DNA of 64,000 bases from Rattus norvegicus (Eukaryota; Chordata; Mammalia; Rodentia; Muridae): NCBI RefSeq assembly GCF_036323735.1, contig NC_086024.1:68940424-69004423 (forward strand). The letters run 5' to 3'. Below the pieces are notes generated by a model, which saw only the letters and a program-made list of their open reading frames with translations, was not told the DNA's origin and did no database searches. The position numbers and the translations under genes were made by a program. The first letter of the stretch is position 1. Every line of letters begins with the position of its first letter. Shown piece after piece: positions 23,786-35,827 of this stretch.

Positions 23786-23795
23786 AAGAAAAATA

Positions 23796-24369
23796 AAATA
23801 AAGAGAGTCGATGGACATTATCCAGGGATGAACGTGATATCAATGGCCTTGTTTTCTGCTTTTTTGAAAAAGCAACAATAGCATAAACAATGATAACAGC
23901 AAAGAATTGCTTACTAAAATACAATTTTTACCTGTCTACCAGCTATGCCGGACACTTTAAAAATTAGAAACAATCTGAAGATACCCTGTGGAGAGTGAGT
24001 CTGGTGTCCTTAAGAATTATCTGTCTTGTGTTATTAAAGGTGAACATTATTGCCTGTGGCGAACCATAATACATTGTTTTCTAGCTGTGCTATTGCTTAA
24101 GGACCAAATCTACAGTCTACTAATTCCCTTACTTCATAACCTGATTGAAACAAACTCTCCAAAGAATCTTAATGGAATGGTCTTTCTCATATACTTTAAT
24201 ATGGATTACTAACTGCCCATACAATAAGAATCAAAAACAAAAATGGATTCAAAATGTAGAATAGAATCTTGGAACTCAAGATAATGTTTATATCAATCAT
24301 AAAAAAATGAATATTATCTTTCATCCTATTATTTCACTGAGTTTGATTTATACTGATGAGAATTTTAAA
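23796..24369. other. Unique intergenic sequence
   Basis: No gene or repeat recognised. Confidence 0.5.

Positions 24370-24435
<66 letters not shown>
24370..24435. repeat. (GT)n(TA)n microsatellite
   Basis: About 13 GT units followed by about 20 TA units. Confidence 0.93.
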
Positions 24436-24438
<3 letters not shown>

Positions 24439-25690
24439 TTCTACTTAGAGAGAGTACATATACACTTACACATAGATACACAAACACACAGATGCACCTT
24501 TTCAAAATTTCTTAACACAGTAAAATTAGTTTAGTTATTATGTAATATAAAAGGAAAGGGTAATTTATATTTAGAATTAGAAAAAAAACTGCATGGTTGA
24601 GAGAATGTGTGTTTGTGTCAAACACACAAAATTCTTCTGAAGAACCTTTATAGGTTATATTTGGCACAATTCAGGGCTTCCTGCCAGAGCATAGGATAAA
24701 ACTAAGTATGTGCATGTCATTCCATCTGCAACTATGTTCTCAGATTCCCAGCAGGCCATAGTTTGATCAACAAGTTGAAAGTCAGAGTCATCCAAGATGC
24801 TCTGCAAACTACATACTTTATTTTTAATACTGCCCCTATAGTATGCTTCTTTTATCTGTGTCCAATTTCAATGTTAACCCAAAGTATCTGCAGAAAGAGT
24901 AGTCCAGTCTCTTTCTCAGGAAAGTATCCAAGGGGATCTTATCCACCACAGAGGTGATCTGGGTGTTAATAAACTCCCAGGAAACTGATGTAAAGTGTTC
25001 ATAAAATACCCACTCATAGTTAAACTGTCGGGGAATGGATTGCACTGCAGAACTGATGATTTTCTCCTACCCTAGATAACACTATAACTCTTTTACAATA
25101 GTTCGCCTATCCCATTAGATATATATTAATGATCTAAAAGTTATTGTTCTTTATGAAATGAAAAGCAAAGAAGCCTAACAATGTTTACCATTTTTAAGAA
25201 GAATTTGATTGCCCTAGCCAGAATTAACAGTAAATGCTGGTTCCTCTTAATCCAAAATGTATTAACCTTTAAAGGGATTAATTTGCACAGGCTAGATACA
25301 AAAGAAATGAGACATTTGTCTATGGAAGATTCTCAAGTTCCACTTTCATTGGTAATGGATACCAATACCTTAACAGAAGAGAGCTAATGTAACTGAGGGA
25401 AGTTATTGTCTTTTCCATCCTACCACTGTCTTTCTGTAGTAGAATTGCCCACCTGCATGAATTTAAGACACGAATCTTCAGAGAACAAATGGTTGCCATG
25501 TTATCAAGAACATCTTTCCCTGTGTGGATCTCTTGTCTAGTAGTTCCCTCCAAGATCAAAATCTTTCCTCATGGAAGAAAGCTTCTGAAAATACATGATG
25601 TTAAATGGGAGGCAAATCATCAGGAAATTTTAAGACAGATATTTTAATGGAGGCTGTCTTAAGGAAGAAGCTCATTAAGAGGTAGGGTGT
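24436..25690. other. Unique intergenic sequence
   Basis: No gene or repeat recognised. Open frames of 60-80 codons (24763-24957, 25181-25387) have no recognisable domain. Confidence 0.45.
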
Positions 25691-26190
25691 TTATAAGTAG
25701 GGAAAACAATAAGGTGTTCTAAGGGAAGGTGGAATAATCCATCTTGCAGGGAAGCTCCTTAAGCTCAGGAAGTAAATAACTCTTAATATCTTTAGGAAGT
25801 CCCTGAAACTGACGAAATTCAATAGAACCTTTCCCTTCTAAGAGTATATAAGGAGTCAAGATGGAAGAGAGTTACTTTCAAACAAGCTGTCTGCTTAACA
25901 GAAAAGCTAAGTAGCCTGAAAGAAGCAGACACCAGGACAGCTGCCTAAAGGGCTCTGCTGCGAGAAAAAGGCTCAGACCAACTGAGCTAATAACAAGACA
26001 CAGAAACACATAGAGGAGCCTGCTGAGTTGCCTGCAGGTTGGGCATTTGGTGGTATCCATACTTTTATCTGTTATTGGTTCCCTATCTGGGGTGAATAGA
26101 CATTTTTCCATATTCCCACAGGAATAGTGAAACACAACAGTAATAAATTATGAGTGTCTGGTAATACTCAGTCTACAGACCCTAACAAGG
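25690..26190 (+). mobile_element. Candidate ERV LTR (family unassigned)
   Basis: The arrangement fits an LTR: a TATA-like 'gtatataagg' at 25844-25853, then about 290 bp to AATAAA at 26142-26147, with intervening text ('gcagacaccaggacagctgc', 'ggttccctatctggggtgaa') that I recall as repetitive in rodents. Borders and family are not established. No primer-binding site or gag-pol sequence is attached. Confidence 0.45.
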
Positions 26191-26824
26191 CAGGGAACTC
26201 TGTGGAGACTCACTGGGCTATGTGTTCCAAAAATCAAGGACATGTCTTTTTATTTTGTTTTTCTATTACTTACTTTTGTCCATTTTTATTTAGTCCACAC
26301 TAGATAACATATTTCCTGGTACATGACAGATCATCAATATACATGCAACTTTGTATCAGAGATAAGAAAAATATTGGAAAGAGGGGAGAAGAATGAGAAG
26401 AATTGAGATGTGTCTATCAGGTTATGCAGTGAATTTTGTTGCTTCTTATTGATGGAGTAGCATGGCGTCCTCTATTTTTAATTTTGCAAAGATGCTAGCA
26501 GTTTTTGAACATCATGATGTACTCTTGACTGATCCTTTATCACCGTATGCCCTCGTCACCCATTGAGGTCTGAATTGGCAGCTACTCAGTGCACCCCAAG
26601 AATAACTTTGTGACCACAGGAGTCAGTGTTTTCTGTAATTATGCTCCTGGGCGGTGAAATCTGTTTCCTGTTGAGATTAAGAGAGGAGCATCTGTTTCAA
26701 AAATTAGGTTAAAGTGAAAGAGGTTCATCTATTTGCTGACATCTTTAATCTTCACTCTGCTGTCATTTGATTTTCATTTGATTTTATTCACCCATAGAAT
26801 CGCCATCTGAAAAAGTTTAGTAAT
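26191..26824. other. Unique intergenic sequence
   Basis: No gene or repeat recognised. Confidence 0.5.
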
Positions 26825-26995
26825 TATAATAACAACTCACAGAGTTTTCCTGAGTGCCAGACAGCATTTAATCCTCCTATAAGCTCCTTTAAATGTCTTA
26901 TATTAGCATCATTTTAAAGATAAAAAATTTGAAAAGCAAAGAGGTTCAGAAATCTCACCATTGCTTTTGAGCAACAGAATCAGAATTCTGTCAAA
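26825..26995 (+). mobile_element. MIR SINE fragment
   Basis: 'tgagtgccagacagcattta', 'atcctcctataagctccttt', 'catcattttaaagataaaaa' and 'aaagaggttcagaaatctca' follow the central part of the MIR consensus in order, with the expected divergence. Confidence 0.7.
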
Positions 26996-28135
26996 GCTGT
27001 CTCCAACTAAAAATATAAATTTCAATTCTATATATAAATATATACTTTCTATATGTCTATGACTGAATATGTATATATAAAATAGGCAGTGGTAAAACTT
27101 TAACAATGTCAAAGATTGAATTAGGCAGCAATGTAGAAACAAATGTACAAGAACAATCAACATCATAGTTTAGACACCATTTTTTAAATAGTATATCATG
27201 ATTCCATTTTAGAGTAGATAATTGGTTTGTGCAACATTGTTTCAAGGTATCAACCTGTAAGTGCCATTGTCATGACTCAAGTTAAAACTGACTCTAAACT
27301 ATACTCTTAGAGTATATGGACATAATATCTAACATAGTTTATTCACATATTTAAAGACTAATTTATTAGGATTCTGAGTTGAACATCAGGGAAAGACTTG
27401 GTAGTTGTGTTATACACCTGATTTCTTGCTTTCTTTCATTATATCAGCATACAGCATCTAGTATCATCTCCATATGTCATGTCCAAATATTACATATATG
27501 TGCAAACACACCACATACAAAGAGTGGGAACTAGGTAAAAGAACTTCTGAGTGACAGAATCAAAGGCTGTGAAAAGAACAGATGAAAGCCCTTAGAGAAA
27601 GAACAATGGCCTGTCATCTATTAGGTCTACCTATTATGTATCACCATTTGTGATTTAGTTTTTGCAGTATTTCATTTTTCCTAAAGAAGAAACAATTAAT
27701 AGTATATGAATAAAGTGGCTCAAGAGTCTCTGGAATATATAGCCTGTGGATGTATTGCTGTGCTTAATCTTTGATAATTCAATATCCAGGGGTGTCCTGC
27801 TTTTTTTTTTTTCATTCTCTTAAATATAGGTTGAGAGCTGTTTATGTGAATTCTTCCAGGATGAATATAGAACATATGTAAAAGGCCAATTGGCTTGAAA
27901 GTAGTTTTCTCTACTAGGTTTGATCGAGTATATACCAAAGAGTTTATCTGTTTTCTGTATTCCTCCCACCCCAAGAAGATACCTAGAAGGGAGGAGTACA
28001 ACAAAATCTAGAGTTTCTATATAGTCTCTGGCCCATTTTATCCTTTTTTCAATAATTAATTATTCAAATTAAGGGACTGCAAGATATCTGTTTGTAAGGC
28101 ATCTTCCACACAGCCTGAAGTTTAGGAATAAGTAT
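26996..28135. other. Unique intergenic sequence
   Basis: No gene or confident repeat. A purine run lies on the opposite strand of the T-tract at 27800-27815. Confidence 0.5.
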
Positions 28136-28157
28136 CTACAAAAAAAAAAAAAAAAGA

Positions 28158-28440
28158 CTGGCATGTTCATGTATATTTGTGACCCCACTACTTTAGAGAC
28201 AGAGACATTTAAGATCCTGAAACTCACTGGCCTGTTAGCTTGACCCAATCCATGAGCTTTGGGCTCAATGAGAGACCCTGTCTCAAAAGCTAATAATGAT
28301 GAAATAATCAAATGATAGAGAGATCTCTAGGAAAGCTACACCAAGCCTACCTTACCCTCCCTATATGCATAGCCACTCACACCACCCCCACATACATGCT
28401 CCACATGTATGTGTGCATATACCTATACTAACACATGCAA
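28158..28440 (+). mobile_element. B4 SINE fragment
   Basis: After an A17 run (28140-28156), the text 'actggcatgttcatgtatat ... gggctcaatgagagaccctg tctcaaaa' follows the B1-like half of B4, then a diverged tail with 'accccca catacatgctccacatg'. The 5' tRNA-like half is absent. Confidence 0.6.
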
Positions 28441-28906
28441 ACACAATTAATGTAGCCTTCCTATAAAGTATGTATGTGTGGTGCACATGTGATTTATTTC
28501 AAATAATAAAGATTTGATTAAAATTAAAGAAAATGTAAAGGCCTGGATTAGTAGGATTGCTTTGCCAGCTTGAAGCACAGAAGAAAGTTTTGTGGGTAGA
28601 GTCCACAAAAACAATATTCTAGATGAGGAGTACAGAGATGTTAAGACTAATTAAATTAAGGATATGCCCACACTGCTTAGCTTAGCGATACCAACCATAA
28701 TTTCTGGCTCATAATAGAGCAAAAATCAGCCCTCTAATGACCTTGATCAGCTACAGTGATCCAGCCAATCATCTCTCAGGACCTCTACACAGAATGAATA
28801 TTTTGTTTACGGGTATTCTTCCAATTTCATAGCCAGAAAGACACCAAGAAACATTATAGATGATGTTTTCACTGTGCTATATGGAAGATCAGAGCTTTTC
28901 TATGAG
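28441..28906. other. Unique intergenic sequence
   Basis: No gene or repeat recognised. Confidence 0.5.
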
Positions 28907-29279
28907 TGTTTCGATATGAGTATAAATTGTTTCCCAAACAACATGTGTATTAAGGATTGGTTCCCAGCATGAAAGAGCTAAATTAATCAATGGATTAAAA
29001 TGCTATAAAAGACAGAAACTTGGTTTAGGAAGCACATCATTGAGGTTTTGACTTTGAACTCTACTCCCCAACCCTCCTGACTCAACCTCTCTTGCTTACC
29101 CTGAAGTAATCAGGTTTTGTCTATCATGCCTACATTTATGATGTTTCCCCTTTACCACTGACTGGAGGAACAATGGAACCAATAGAGCATGAAGTGGAAT
29201 TGTAAGTGAAAACAAACATTTCCCACTGTGTTTTTCTTGGGTATTTTGTCACAGCAATTATAAGCAGCTAACTAACACA
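28907..29279 (+). mobile_element. MaLR (MT-type) solo LTR, old
   Basis: The start 'tgtttcgatatgagtataaa' and 'aaggattggttcccagcatg' and the end 'tattttgtcacagcaattat ... ctaactaacaca' match the MaLR LTR layout in sense orientation. Length (373 bp) is right for a complete LTR. No internal sequence adjoins it. Confidence 0.6.
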
Positions 29280-30630
29280 GTAGAAATAAGGTAATACTTG
29301 AAAAGTCACCCTACAGTCCTGATCCCATGAAGCTTCCAAGAGACATCATGTGGAATCTAATTATTTCCTATTTATTTGGGGAAGGGGACAGAGGCACAGG
29401 CCCAATGTGCTCCTTCTCAGATATAAAAATTATGGCCAAAAAGGATCCCAAAAGAGAACTGATGAATTTTCACCCAGGAACCAGGGACTTAATGGCAAAT
29501 GTCATGTGGTATTACTTTATAGTAGATTTGTATAGCATCTACTGTGAGGGAACATGTAGACATGTGTAGAAAGGAGTGATGTAACCTCAAATCTATTGGA
29601 TTTAGAAGGTATATTTTTGTATGTGTTTTTATGGGGAGTTTTTTATTATTTTAGTTATATGTAGCTGATATCTAATTTTCTATCATCTCACTATGTATAT
29701 ATCTATCATCTATCTACCTACCTATCATCTATTAATTATATGCTGAATACCTGAATATATATAATGTATAGTTTCACAAATGTGGCACTTACATACAATT
29801 TCAAACCATTATAGTAAGGGCTATTTGTTTCCCATAAATTTTCATGGATCTCCTTGGATTCTTTCTTTAGCCTCTCAATTTTTCTTCCTCTCTATCTTTA
29901 GGAACTAAGCAATCATCATTTTGTCACTATAGATCAGTTTCCGTAATTTAGAAAAGTATATCAATGAAATTACATTGTATATACAATGATTTCCCAGATG
30001 GTTTAATTAAGTAAGTTATTTTAAGTGATCAACATTACAGCCAATATGTTTCAATCTACCAAGCATAGACCTGTAAACAAAATTTATTCAACTTAGATAG
30101 GAAACCAATGCTAGATCAAAATAAGGAAGCCATAAAAGTCCAACTTGGTGAGTGAATGAGTTTATCTGATTACTTCGAGGTATATGAGTGAGATATTACT
30201 AACTCAAAGGCATTGCATAACAAAAATTCCAACCTAGAGTAAGTAAGGGCACATGAAAACTCCAGCCCTGGAGGTCTTCTCAAAACTTACAGGCAGTTCT
30301 ATGGGCCAGAGAGTCTTTTCTCCTGAAGAGTAGTTACTAATTATACATTCATTAAAAAAATGTCCTTGTAAATCTAGAAATCTTTGTGATTTCCTGAAAT
30401 TTGTGTGTTGTTTGCTTCCTGAGTCTTAACGATCTTTCCTCATTGATGAAATGCTTCAATCTGAAGACAGTTGTTATACAACATAACTGTATTTTAAACA
30501 CAATCCTCGTGTTTGTCTTCCCTTCAACCTGCCAACATAAGACTCTCCTAACAGACTTTCAAATTGACCCTTGGCATTTTACAAATTTACTTTAATTAGA
30601 AATTAGTCATCCTTACTCTTTTGCTGTATG
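29280..30630. other. Unique intergenic sequence
   Basis: Only a short (TATC)n-like patch at 29695-29732. Overlapping 61- and 80-codon frames at 29327-29569 show no known domain and lack repeat similarity. I do not call them genes. Confidence 0.45.
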
Positions 30631-30654
30631 TCTCCTACACTTTCTTAAACGATT

Positions 30655-30824
30655 CATTTATTAATTATATATAAGTAAACTGTAGCTGTTTTCAAACACA
30701 CCAGAAGAGAATATCAGATCTCATTATAGATGGTTGTGAACCATGATGTGGTTGCTAGGATTTGAACTCAGGACCTCTGGAAGAGCAGTCAGGGCTCTTA
30801 ACCACTGAGCCATCTCTCCAGCCC
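30655..30824 (-). mobile_element. B2 SINE, antisense
   Basis: In reverse it runs from the tail ('attatatataagtaaactgt') through 'caccagaagagaatatcaga' and 'ggacctctggaagagcagtc' to the head 'gccatctctccagccc'. Flanks tctcctacactt (30631-30642) and tctcccacactt (30828-30839) form a target duplication with one mismatch. B2 SINEs are tRNA-derived and contain Pol III boxes. Confidence 0.9.
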
Positions 30825-30839
30825 TTATCTCCCACACTT

Positions 30840-31884
30840 AATAATTTTGAATAACATCAGTTCTCATCAACATTAAAAATACTGCTCGTCTAATTCTTGA
30901 AAGTTTAAGTTATTGCATTTTCAGAAAGTCTCCTCCACCAGTATCCTGTGTGGTTTACTACTGTTAGAAGCTTTAATAATCCCATCAGCTTGAGTGCCAC
31001 TAATAGTGAGGCTCTCTATGTTAATGAAAATATGCTGATCCAATCACTGATATTTAGTTGAATACTTCCTTATAAGTTATCGTGACCATATTTCCTAGAA
31101 ATTCCCTAGATCTGAGATTATATATATATATATATATACACATACATATATGCAGGAAGCCAACTGATAGCCTCTGGAACTATTGCTGTGAGGAAATAAG
31201 GAAAGCAAGCCTCTCTAGAGTGAGATATTGAATGGAGATACTTTCGTAAATTGGAATCTAACCTGTTTATAATCTGGACCTACAACTGGATTTGTGCTTC
31301 AAAATCTTACTCAATTGAGTTAAGCAGCATGCATTTCTGAGCTACATCTTGATATGCTGTGTTCTTAGGGCCAAGGAGAACCACATTGGGCAAAGAAGCA
31401 CCCTGTGTCAAGGGCAGCCTCTGGAAGTTGTTAATTTGTATATTGTCTCATTTTTTTTTTCAGTTGAGGAGATGGGGTCCTGAAAGCAGGATCAGCATGA
31501 CACCATAGCATATACTCTCATTTTACGAGTCAGAGATGGCACAAACATTGAAATAACTACCTTACTTTATGTTTAGGTCTTATTATTCCTATTGCTGATA
31601 TACCTTTCCCATTCTCTTCCAGACTAATTGCCATAAATGTTTCTGATCCCTTTTCTGGGCTGCTGTGGTACTCTGTATTTCCTGACTTGTTGCTGTTCTT
31701 TTCAGTCTGGACACCATTTTGAAATACATGGTATTTTGGAGTGCATGGCATTTAAATACTCTCTCAGTTGTTCAGTTACTCACTTCTGCTGGAAAACACC
31801 AATGACTCAGTATGACCTGAAAATATTTATTTTATTTCAACCATTAGTAATTTTGTTTCTTAAAGAGTATCTTTAACATTTATT
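30840..31884. other. Unique intergenic sequence
   Basis: A short (TA)n at 31119-31139; otherwise nothing recognised. Confidence 0.5.
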
Positions 31885-32470
31885 TTAATTTATTTAAAAT
31901 TCTATACATAAGTGCTGTACTTACATCATTTTTACACCACCCTTTCCTCCCTTCTCTAGTCTCTCTCTAAACTTCCAGCTCTCTCAACTTTCAGACCTCT
32001 ACTTCTTTAACTACTATTGTTACATATCAGCATACACACATAAACGTACACACACGCACACGCACACACACATGCACACACGCACACGCACACACGCACA
32101 CACACGCACACACACACACACGCACACGCACACACACAGGCGCACACACACACAGGCACACACACATAAACACACACACGCACACACACACAGGCGCACA
32201 CACACACATAAACACACACACGCACACACATGTACACACACACATGCACACGCACAAATACATCTTGCTGAGCCCATTTAATTTTGGTCATCATATATGT
32301 ATGTGTATGTGTATGTGCATGTGTATGTGTATATGTATATAGGGATGATCACTTGGAGATTGGTTAACACATAAGGGACTCATTCTTAAAGAAATCCGAA
32401 TGCCCAATTTCTTAGCAGTCATTAATTTCATATAAGCGCTTAATTTGGTGGGGGAGATTTTTCACATTCA
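31885..32470. repeat. Dispersed repeat of unknown family, copy 2
   Basis: This has the same order of segments as 13490-14900: 'catcatttttacaccaccct', pyrimidine-rich sequence, 'gacctctacttctttaacta', a (CA)n core (32029-32262), 'aaatacatcttgctgagccc', then 'agggatgatcacttggagat'. Here it is not interrupted by insertions. Family name not assigned. Confidence 0.5.
32029..32262. repeat. Long (CA)n/(CG)-interspersed tract
   Basis: About 230 bp of mostly alternating purine-pyrimidine with frequent CG steps and internal sub-repeats (aggcgc at 32138 and 32192, ataaac at 32166 and 32208). This composition favours Z-DNA. The Cys/Val-rich open frames on the minus strand are artefacts of the repeat. 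Confidence 0.93.
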
Positions 32471-33242
32471 AGTTGACTGTTGATGTCAACTGGTATTGTC
32501 ATTGTGCATTATTTATGGGACAGAATTATTAACATTTTATTGAGCAGCTTTCCTATCATATGTAGGAAACACGTACCTGACAATATATTCTGATCATCTG
32601 ATTTTTATGATCTTATCACTTCTTTTATCTGTAATGTACACTGAACTTTAGGTGTAGTGGTTGTGTTATACTAATTTTATAGAATCTCTCAACTTGACGT
32701 CTCACTCTTTTGATTGTGTATACACATCAGATTCAAATGCAATTAAAAGTATTGTTCTGCCAAATATCTTCCTGAAAGCTTCATCTTCCTATATGACAGT
32801 AACTTACCTTTTATGTGTCTTGAGTTTTTCTTTTCCTTTCTAGCAACTTTTGTCTTTTTTACCACATGTATGAGTGAGATGTCACATAAAGCAGGTAACA
32901 AGTACATTAGATGACGTGAATGAGATCAAGAAAAGAAAACTTGCTAAATTAAGTCACATCTCTCTATATGCTAAACACCACCTTACTTGGAACTCTGAAC
33001 ACCAAACAAATCTGTTATTTACAGATAGTTTTTGTCAAGTAGAGATAACAATTTTTCTCATAATATATTTTTTTCTTCTGGTTTGAACATGTATTTGTGT
33101 GTACTGTCTTTATAAAGTATAGTTGATGTACCACAAGTTTAATTGCTATTTTATCATAGCCATTATAGCATGAGTTTCCAGACATGAATTTTAAGGAACA
33201 CACAGTTTGCTTTTGTAGAGGTTTATGTAATCAACTTTGAAC
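32471..33242. other. Unique AT-rich intergenic sequence
   Basis: No gene or repeat recognised. Confidence 0.5.
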
Positions 33243-33250
33243 CTCTAAGT

Positions 33251-33460
33251 CAGTGGTTTTCAACCTTCCTCAGGCTATGACCCATTAATATAGTTCCTCA
33301 TGTTGTGGCGACCTCCAACCATAAAATTATTTTTGTTGCTACTTCATAACTTTAATTTTACTACTGTTGTGAATCAAAATGTAAATATCTGATATGAGAC
33401 TCCTGAGAAAATATTGTTTGACCCCTAAAGAGGTCATGACCCACAGGTTGGGATTCACTG
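33251..33460 (+). mobile_element. hAT-type non-autonomous DNA transposon (URR1-like)
   Basis: Terminal inverted repeats of about 16 bp are visible: cagtggttttcaacct at the left and aggttgggattcactg at the right. The flanking 8-mers ctctaagt (33243-33250) and ctctaagc (33461-33468) match at 7 of 8 positions, the size expected for hAT transposition. The interior ('cataaaattatttttgttgc') matches the rodent URR1 consensus as I recall it. There is no transposase, so it moved with enzyme supplied in trans and is now a fossil. Confidence 0.88.
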
Positions 33461-33468
33461 CTCTAAGC

Positions 33469-35140
33469 TAATGTACGCAAATTATGTTGAGAAAAATATA
33501 GCTATTCACTAACTGCTAGATTAACTCGGTTTTCAGTTTTACCTTTAATATAAAGAACTGAAATGGAAAGGAAAATATTGAACCTAATGTTTTTCTATTC
33601 ACAGAACAAATTTTTTGTGAACATTTCTTTGATACTAAATAGTAAAGAGGATTTTTAGCTCATTTCCTAAGGCCTCAAATTAGGATTGATTGATTAATAT
33701 TTCGGTATAACTTCTGTCATCTCGTTTCATCCATGTGGCACTTTAGGCCTTTTCTCTCTTGCATCATTATGCACTGACCTTTCCATTGTTAATGCTTCTA
33801 TTCTATGCCTGAGTAGAGAGAAAAATTTCCCTCTTTTCAGAGATTAGCTGCAAAGAAAATTTATGTGACATTCAAAGGAATTATTTTCAACCCATCCTTT
33901 CAAATGCAATTCTGACATTTAATGATGTAATTGACCACATTAATTTTAGGAAGCACCTATATTTGCATAATAAAAATTTGATTTTAATGTACTTCAAAAG
34001 TATGCATTGTTTTAAAATTAATGTATTATTCTTTCAGGATTAAGTGAGTCTGTGCTTTGAACATGGTTGTTACAAAATCTGAACCTAAATAGACACTGCA
34101 AGATTTATTCCCCCTGATCCTTCATTAATATAAAAATATTCTAATTAATAGTCATTTGCTGGGGTCAAGAAAACATGACACTAACAAAGCTAACTTTTCT
34201 TAAAGAATGTACACAAAATAACATACCCTAAGATTCATCCTCTCAGTATTTGTCATGCATAATTTTAATTCTTGGAGCTGAAGGAATTATCTCAAAATAA
34301 AAACAATAATATTTTTACTATGCCAACTAAAGTAACAAAGTAAGATAAAACACTTGTTTGGCAGCAAAAGTAAAGTGAGACGAGCATAAAAATGAGGACC
34401 GGTACAATGTTCGATGGCTTGTTTGGCCACCCAGCTTGATGACAAGGACTCAGGGCAGTAAGAAAGAATCTACACATATGTTCATACTTCAATGCATACA
34501 AAATAGATAAATATAATGAAAGATATCGTGATAAAATAAAGGAATGGATAACATTTGCTTCAAATCTCAAAAAAGTTGCATTTCCTTCACACTAAAAATT
34601 TTCCCTTTCTTCGCAGACTGCCTTTTTAGGCTGGAATATATCAATCTTACCACATGTGTATTATATCAAGCATTTCCATTTTCCAGGGTATTTTTGTCTG
34701 ATTTTATAAATTCTGTGGTAGCCATTCTTCAATGCCAACCTGACTATATCAGGAAATTATAAACCCAAGTGATTTAGTATATGGTTAGTTTGTTGTTGTT
34801 ATTGTTGTTATTTATTATTGCTGTTGTTGTTATGTCATTTGAAGTGGGAAAACCCACTTTTAATGCAAATATTTTAAGATGGGAACATCAACCTTAAATC
34901 TGGACTACACTTTCGGCTGATAGCCTATATAAAGTGTAGGGAGGAAGAAACTATGTTTAGTCTTTGCCTGTTTGCTCTTCCTCTCCCAAGCAAGCCCATT
35001 ACTTTGATAAAATTAACGCCTACTTCTTCAGGAGTAGACCAGCTGTGACACCCATTCTCATAGGTTGAATGATTATTGCATTCTTGGACCATTTTGTTGC
35101 TAGACAGCTATTGTGTTAGCTTGATCACAGTCTGTAAGCC
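33469..35140. other. Unique AT-rich intergenic sequence
   Basis: Apart from a (TTG)n patch at 34788-34833, no gene or repeat recognised. Confidence 0.5.
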
Positions 35141-35147
35141 ATTCTAA

Positions 35148-35148
<1 letters not shown>

Positions 35149-35190
<42 letters not shown>

Positions 35191-35218
35191 CTGTGTGTAG
35201 TCATATATCATATATATG

Positions 35219-35259
<41 letters not shown>
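35149..35259. repeat. Compound (CT)n(GT)n...(CA)n microsatellite
   Basis: CT at 35149-35172, GT at 35172-35189, a 35-bp spacer, then CA at 35225-35259. The GT and CA arms are inverted relative to each other and could fold back. Confidence 0.9.
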
Positions 35260-35260
<1 letters not shown>

Positions 35261-35660
35261 TCCTTTTGTCTTATGATAGAATACATGATTAAAAGCAACT
35301 AAGGGAGGTTGCTGGGTTTTTTTTTTTATTTTACATTTTTTTGCTTGTTTTTGTTCTTCGGTTTTTTTTTTTCTTTTTTCACTTTATAGATTGGAGAGAT
35401 GTATCTCATCATGGTGTGGTCAAGCACACCAAAGGGAGTAAATGCCTTCTGGTCATAAGAGACTGGTAGTCAGGAAGCATGGAATGATCAGATGAGCCTC
35501 ATTTTCTAGCTACCAGAGACACATTTCTTCCAGCAAGACTCCACATACTAAGGGTTCAGCACCCTTCCTAAACAGTGTCAGCTGAAGACAAAGTATTTAA
35601 ACACATGGACTTAGAGGAATGTGTAAATCATAAAAGCTCATATACTGACGCAGTAGCTAC

Positions 35661-35672
35661 TTAGCTACTTCT
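35661..35672. repeat. Left target duplication of the L1 transduction candidate
   Basis: ttagctacttct, repeated exactly at 36261-36272. Four of the bases (ttag) on the right could also derive from L1, so the firm part is ctacttct. Confidence 0.7.
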
Positions 35673-35690
35673 TTTTTTTTTTTAAGTTGT

Positions 35691-35752
35691 GACTGCTCTT
35701 TATTGAACATTTACCATATGCCAGAAACAGAGCTAAGTGCTCTATAAAGTAA
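35691..35752 (+). mobile_element. MIR fragment inside the transduced segment
   Basis: 'ctttattgaacatttaccat' followed by 'atgccagaaacagagctaag' matches the start of the MIR core ('tttattgagcgcttactatg' in the consensus). Its antisense supplies the AATAAA used by the candidate transduction. Confidence 0.6.
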
Positions 35753-35827
35753 GCGGGTTTTTTTTTCTTTTCTTTTAAGGCAAGGCCCAGACTGGCTTCA
35801 TACTCTGTATGCAAACAACAACTCTAT

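Noticed and set aside
29327..29569. 80-codon frame in apparently unique DNA (possible small gene)
   Set aside because: No recognisable domain, signal or splice context, and an overlapping 61-codon frame exists in another phase. Chance length for this composition.
32007..32294. Cys/Val-rich minus-strand frames of 78-95 codons
   Set aside because: Products of the CA/CG tract read in three frames.
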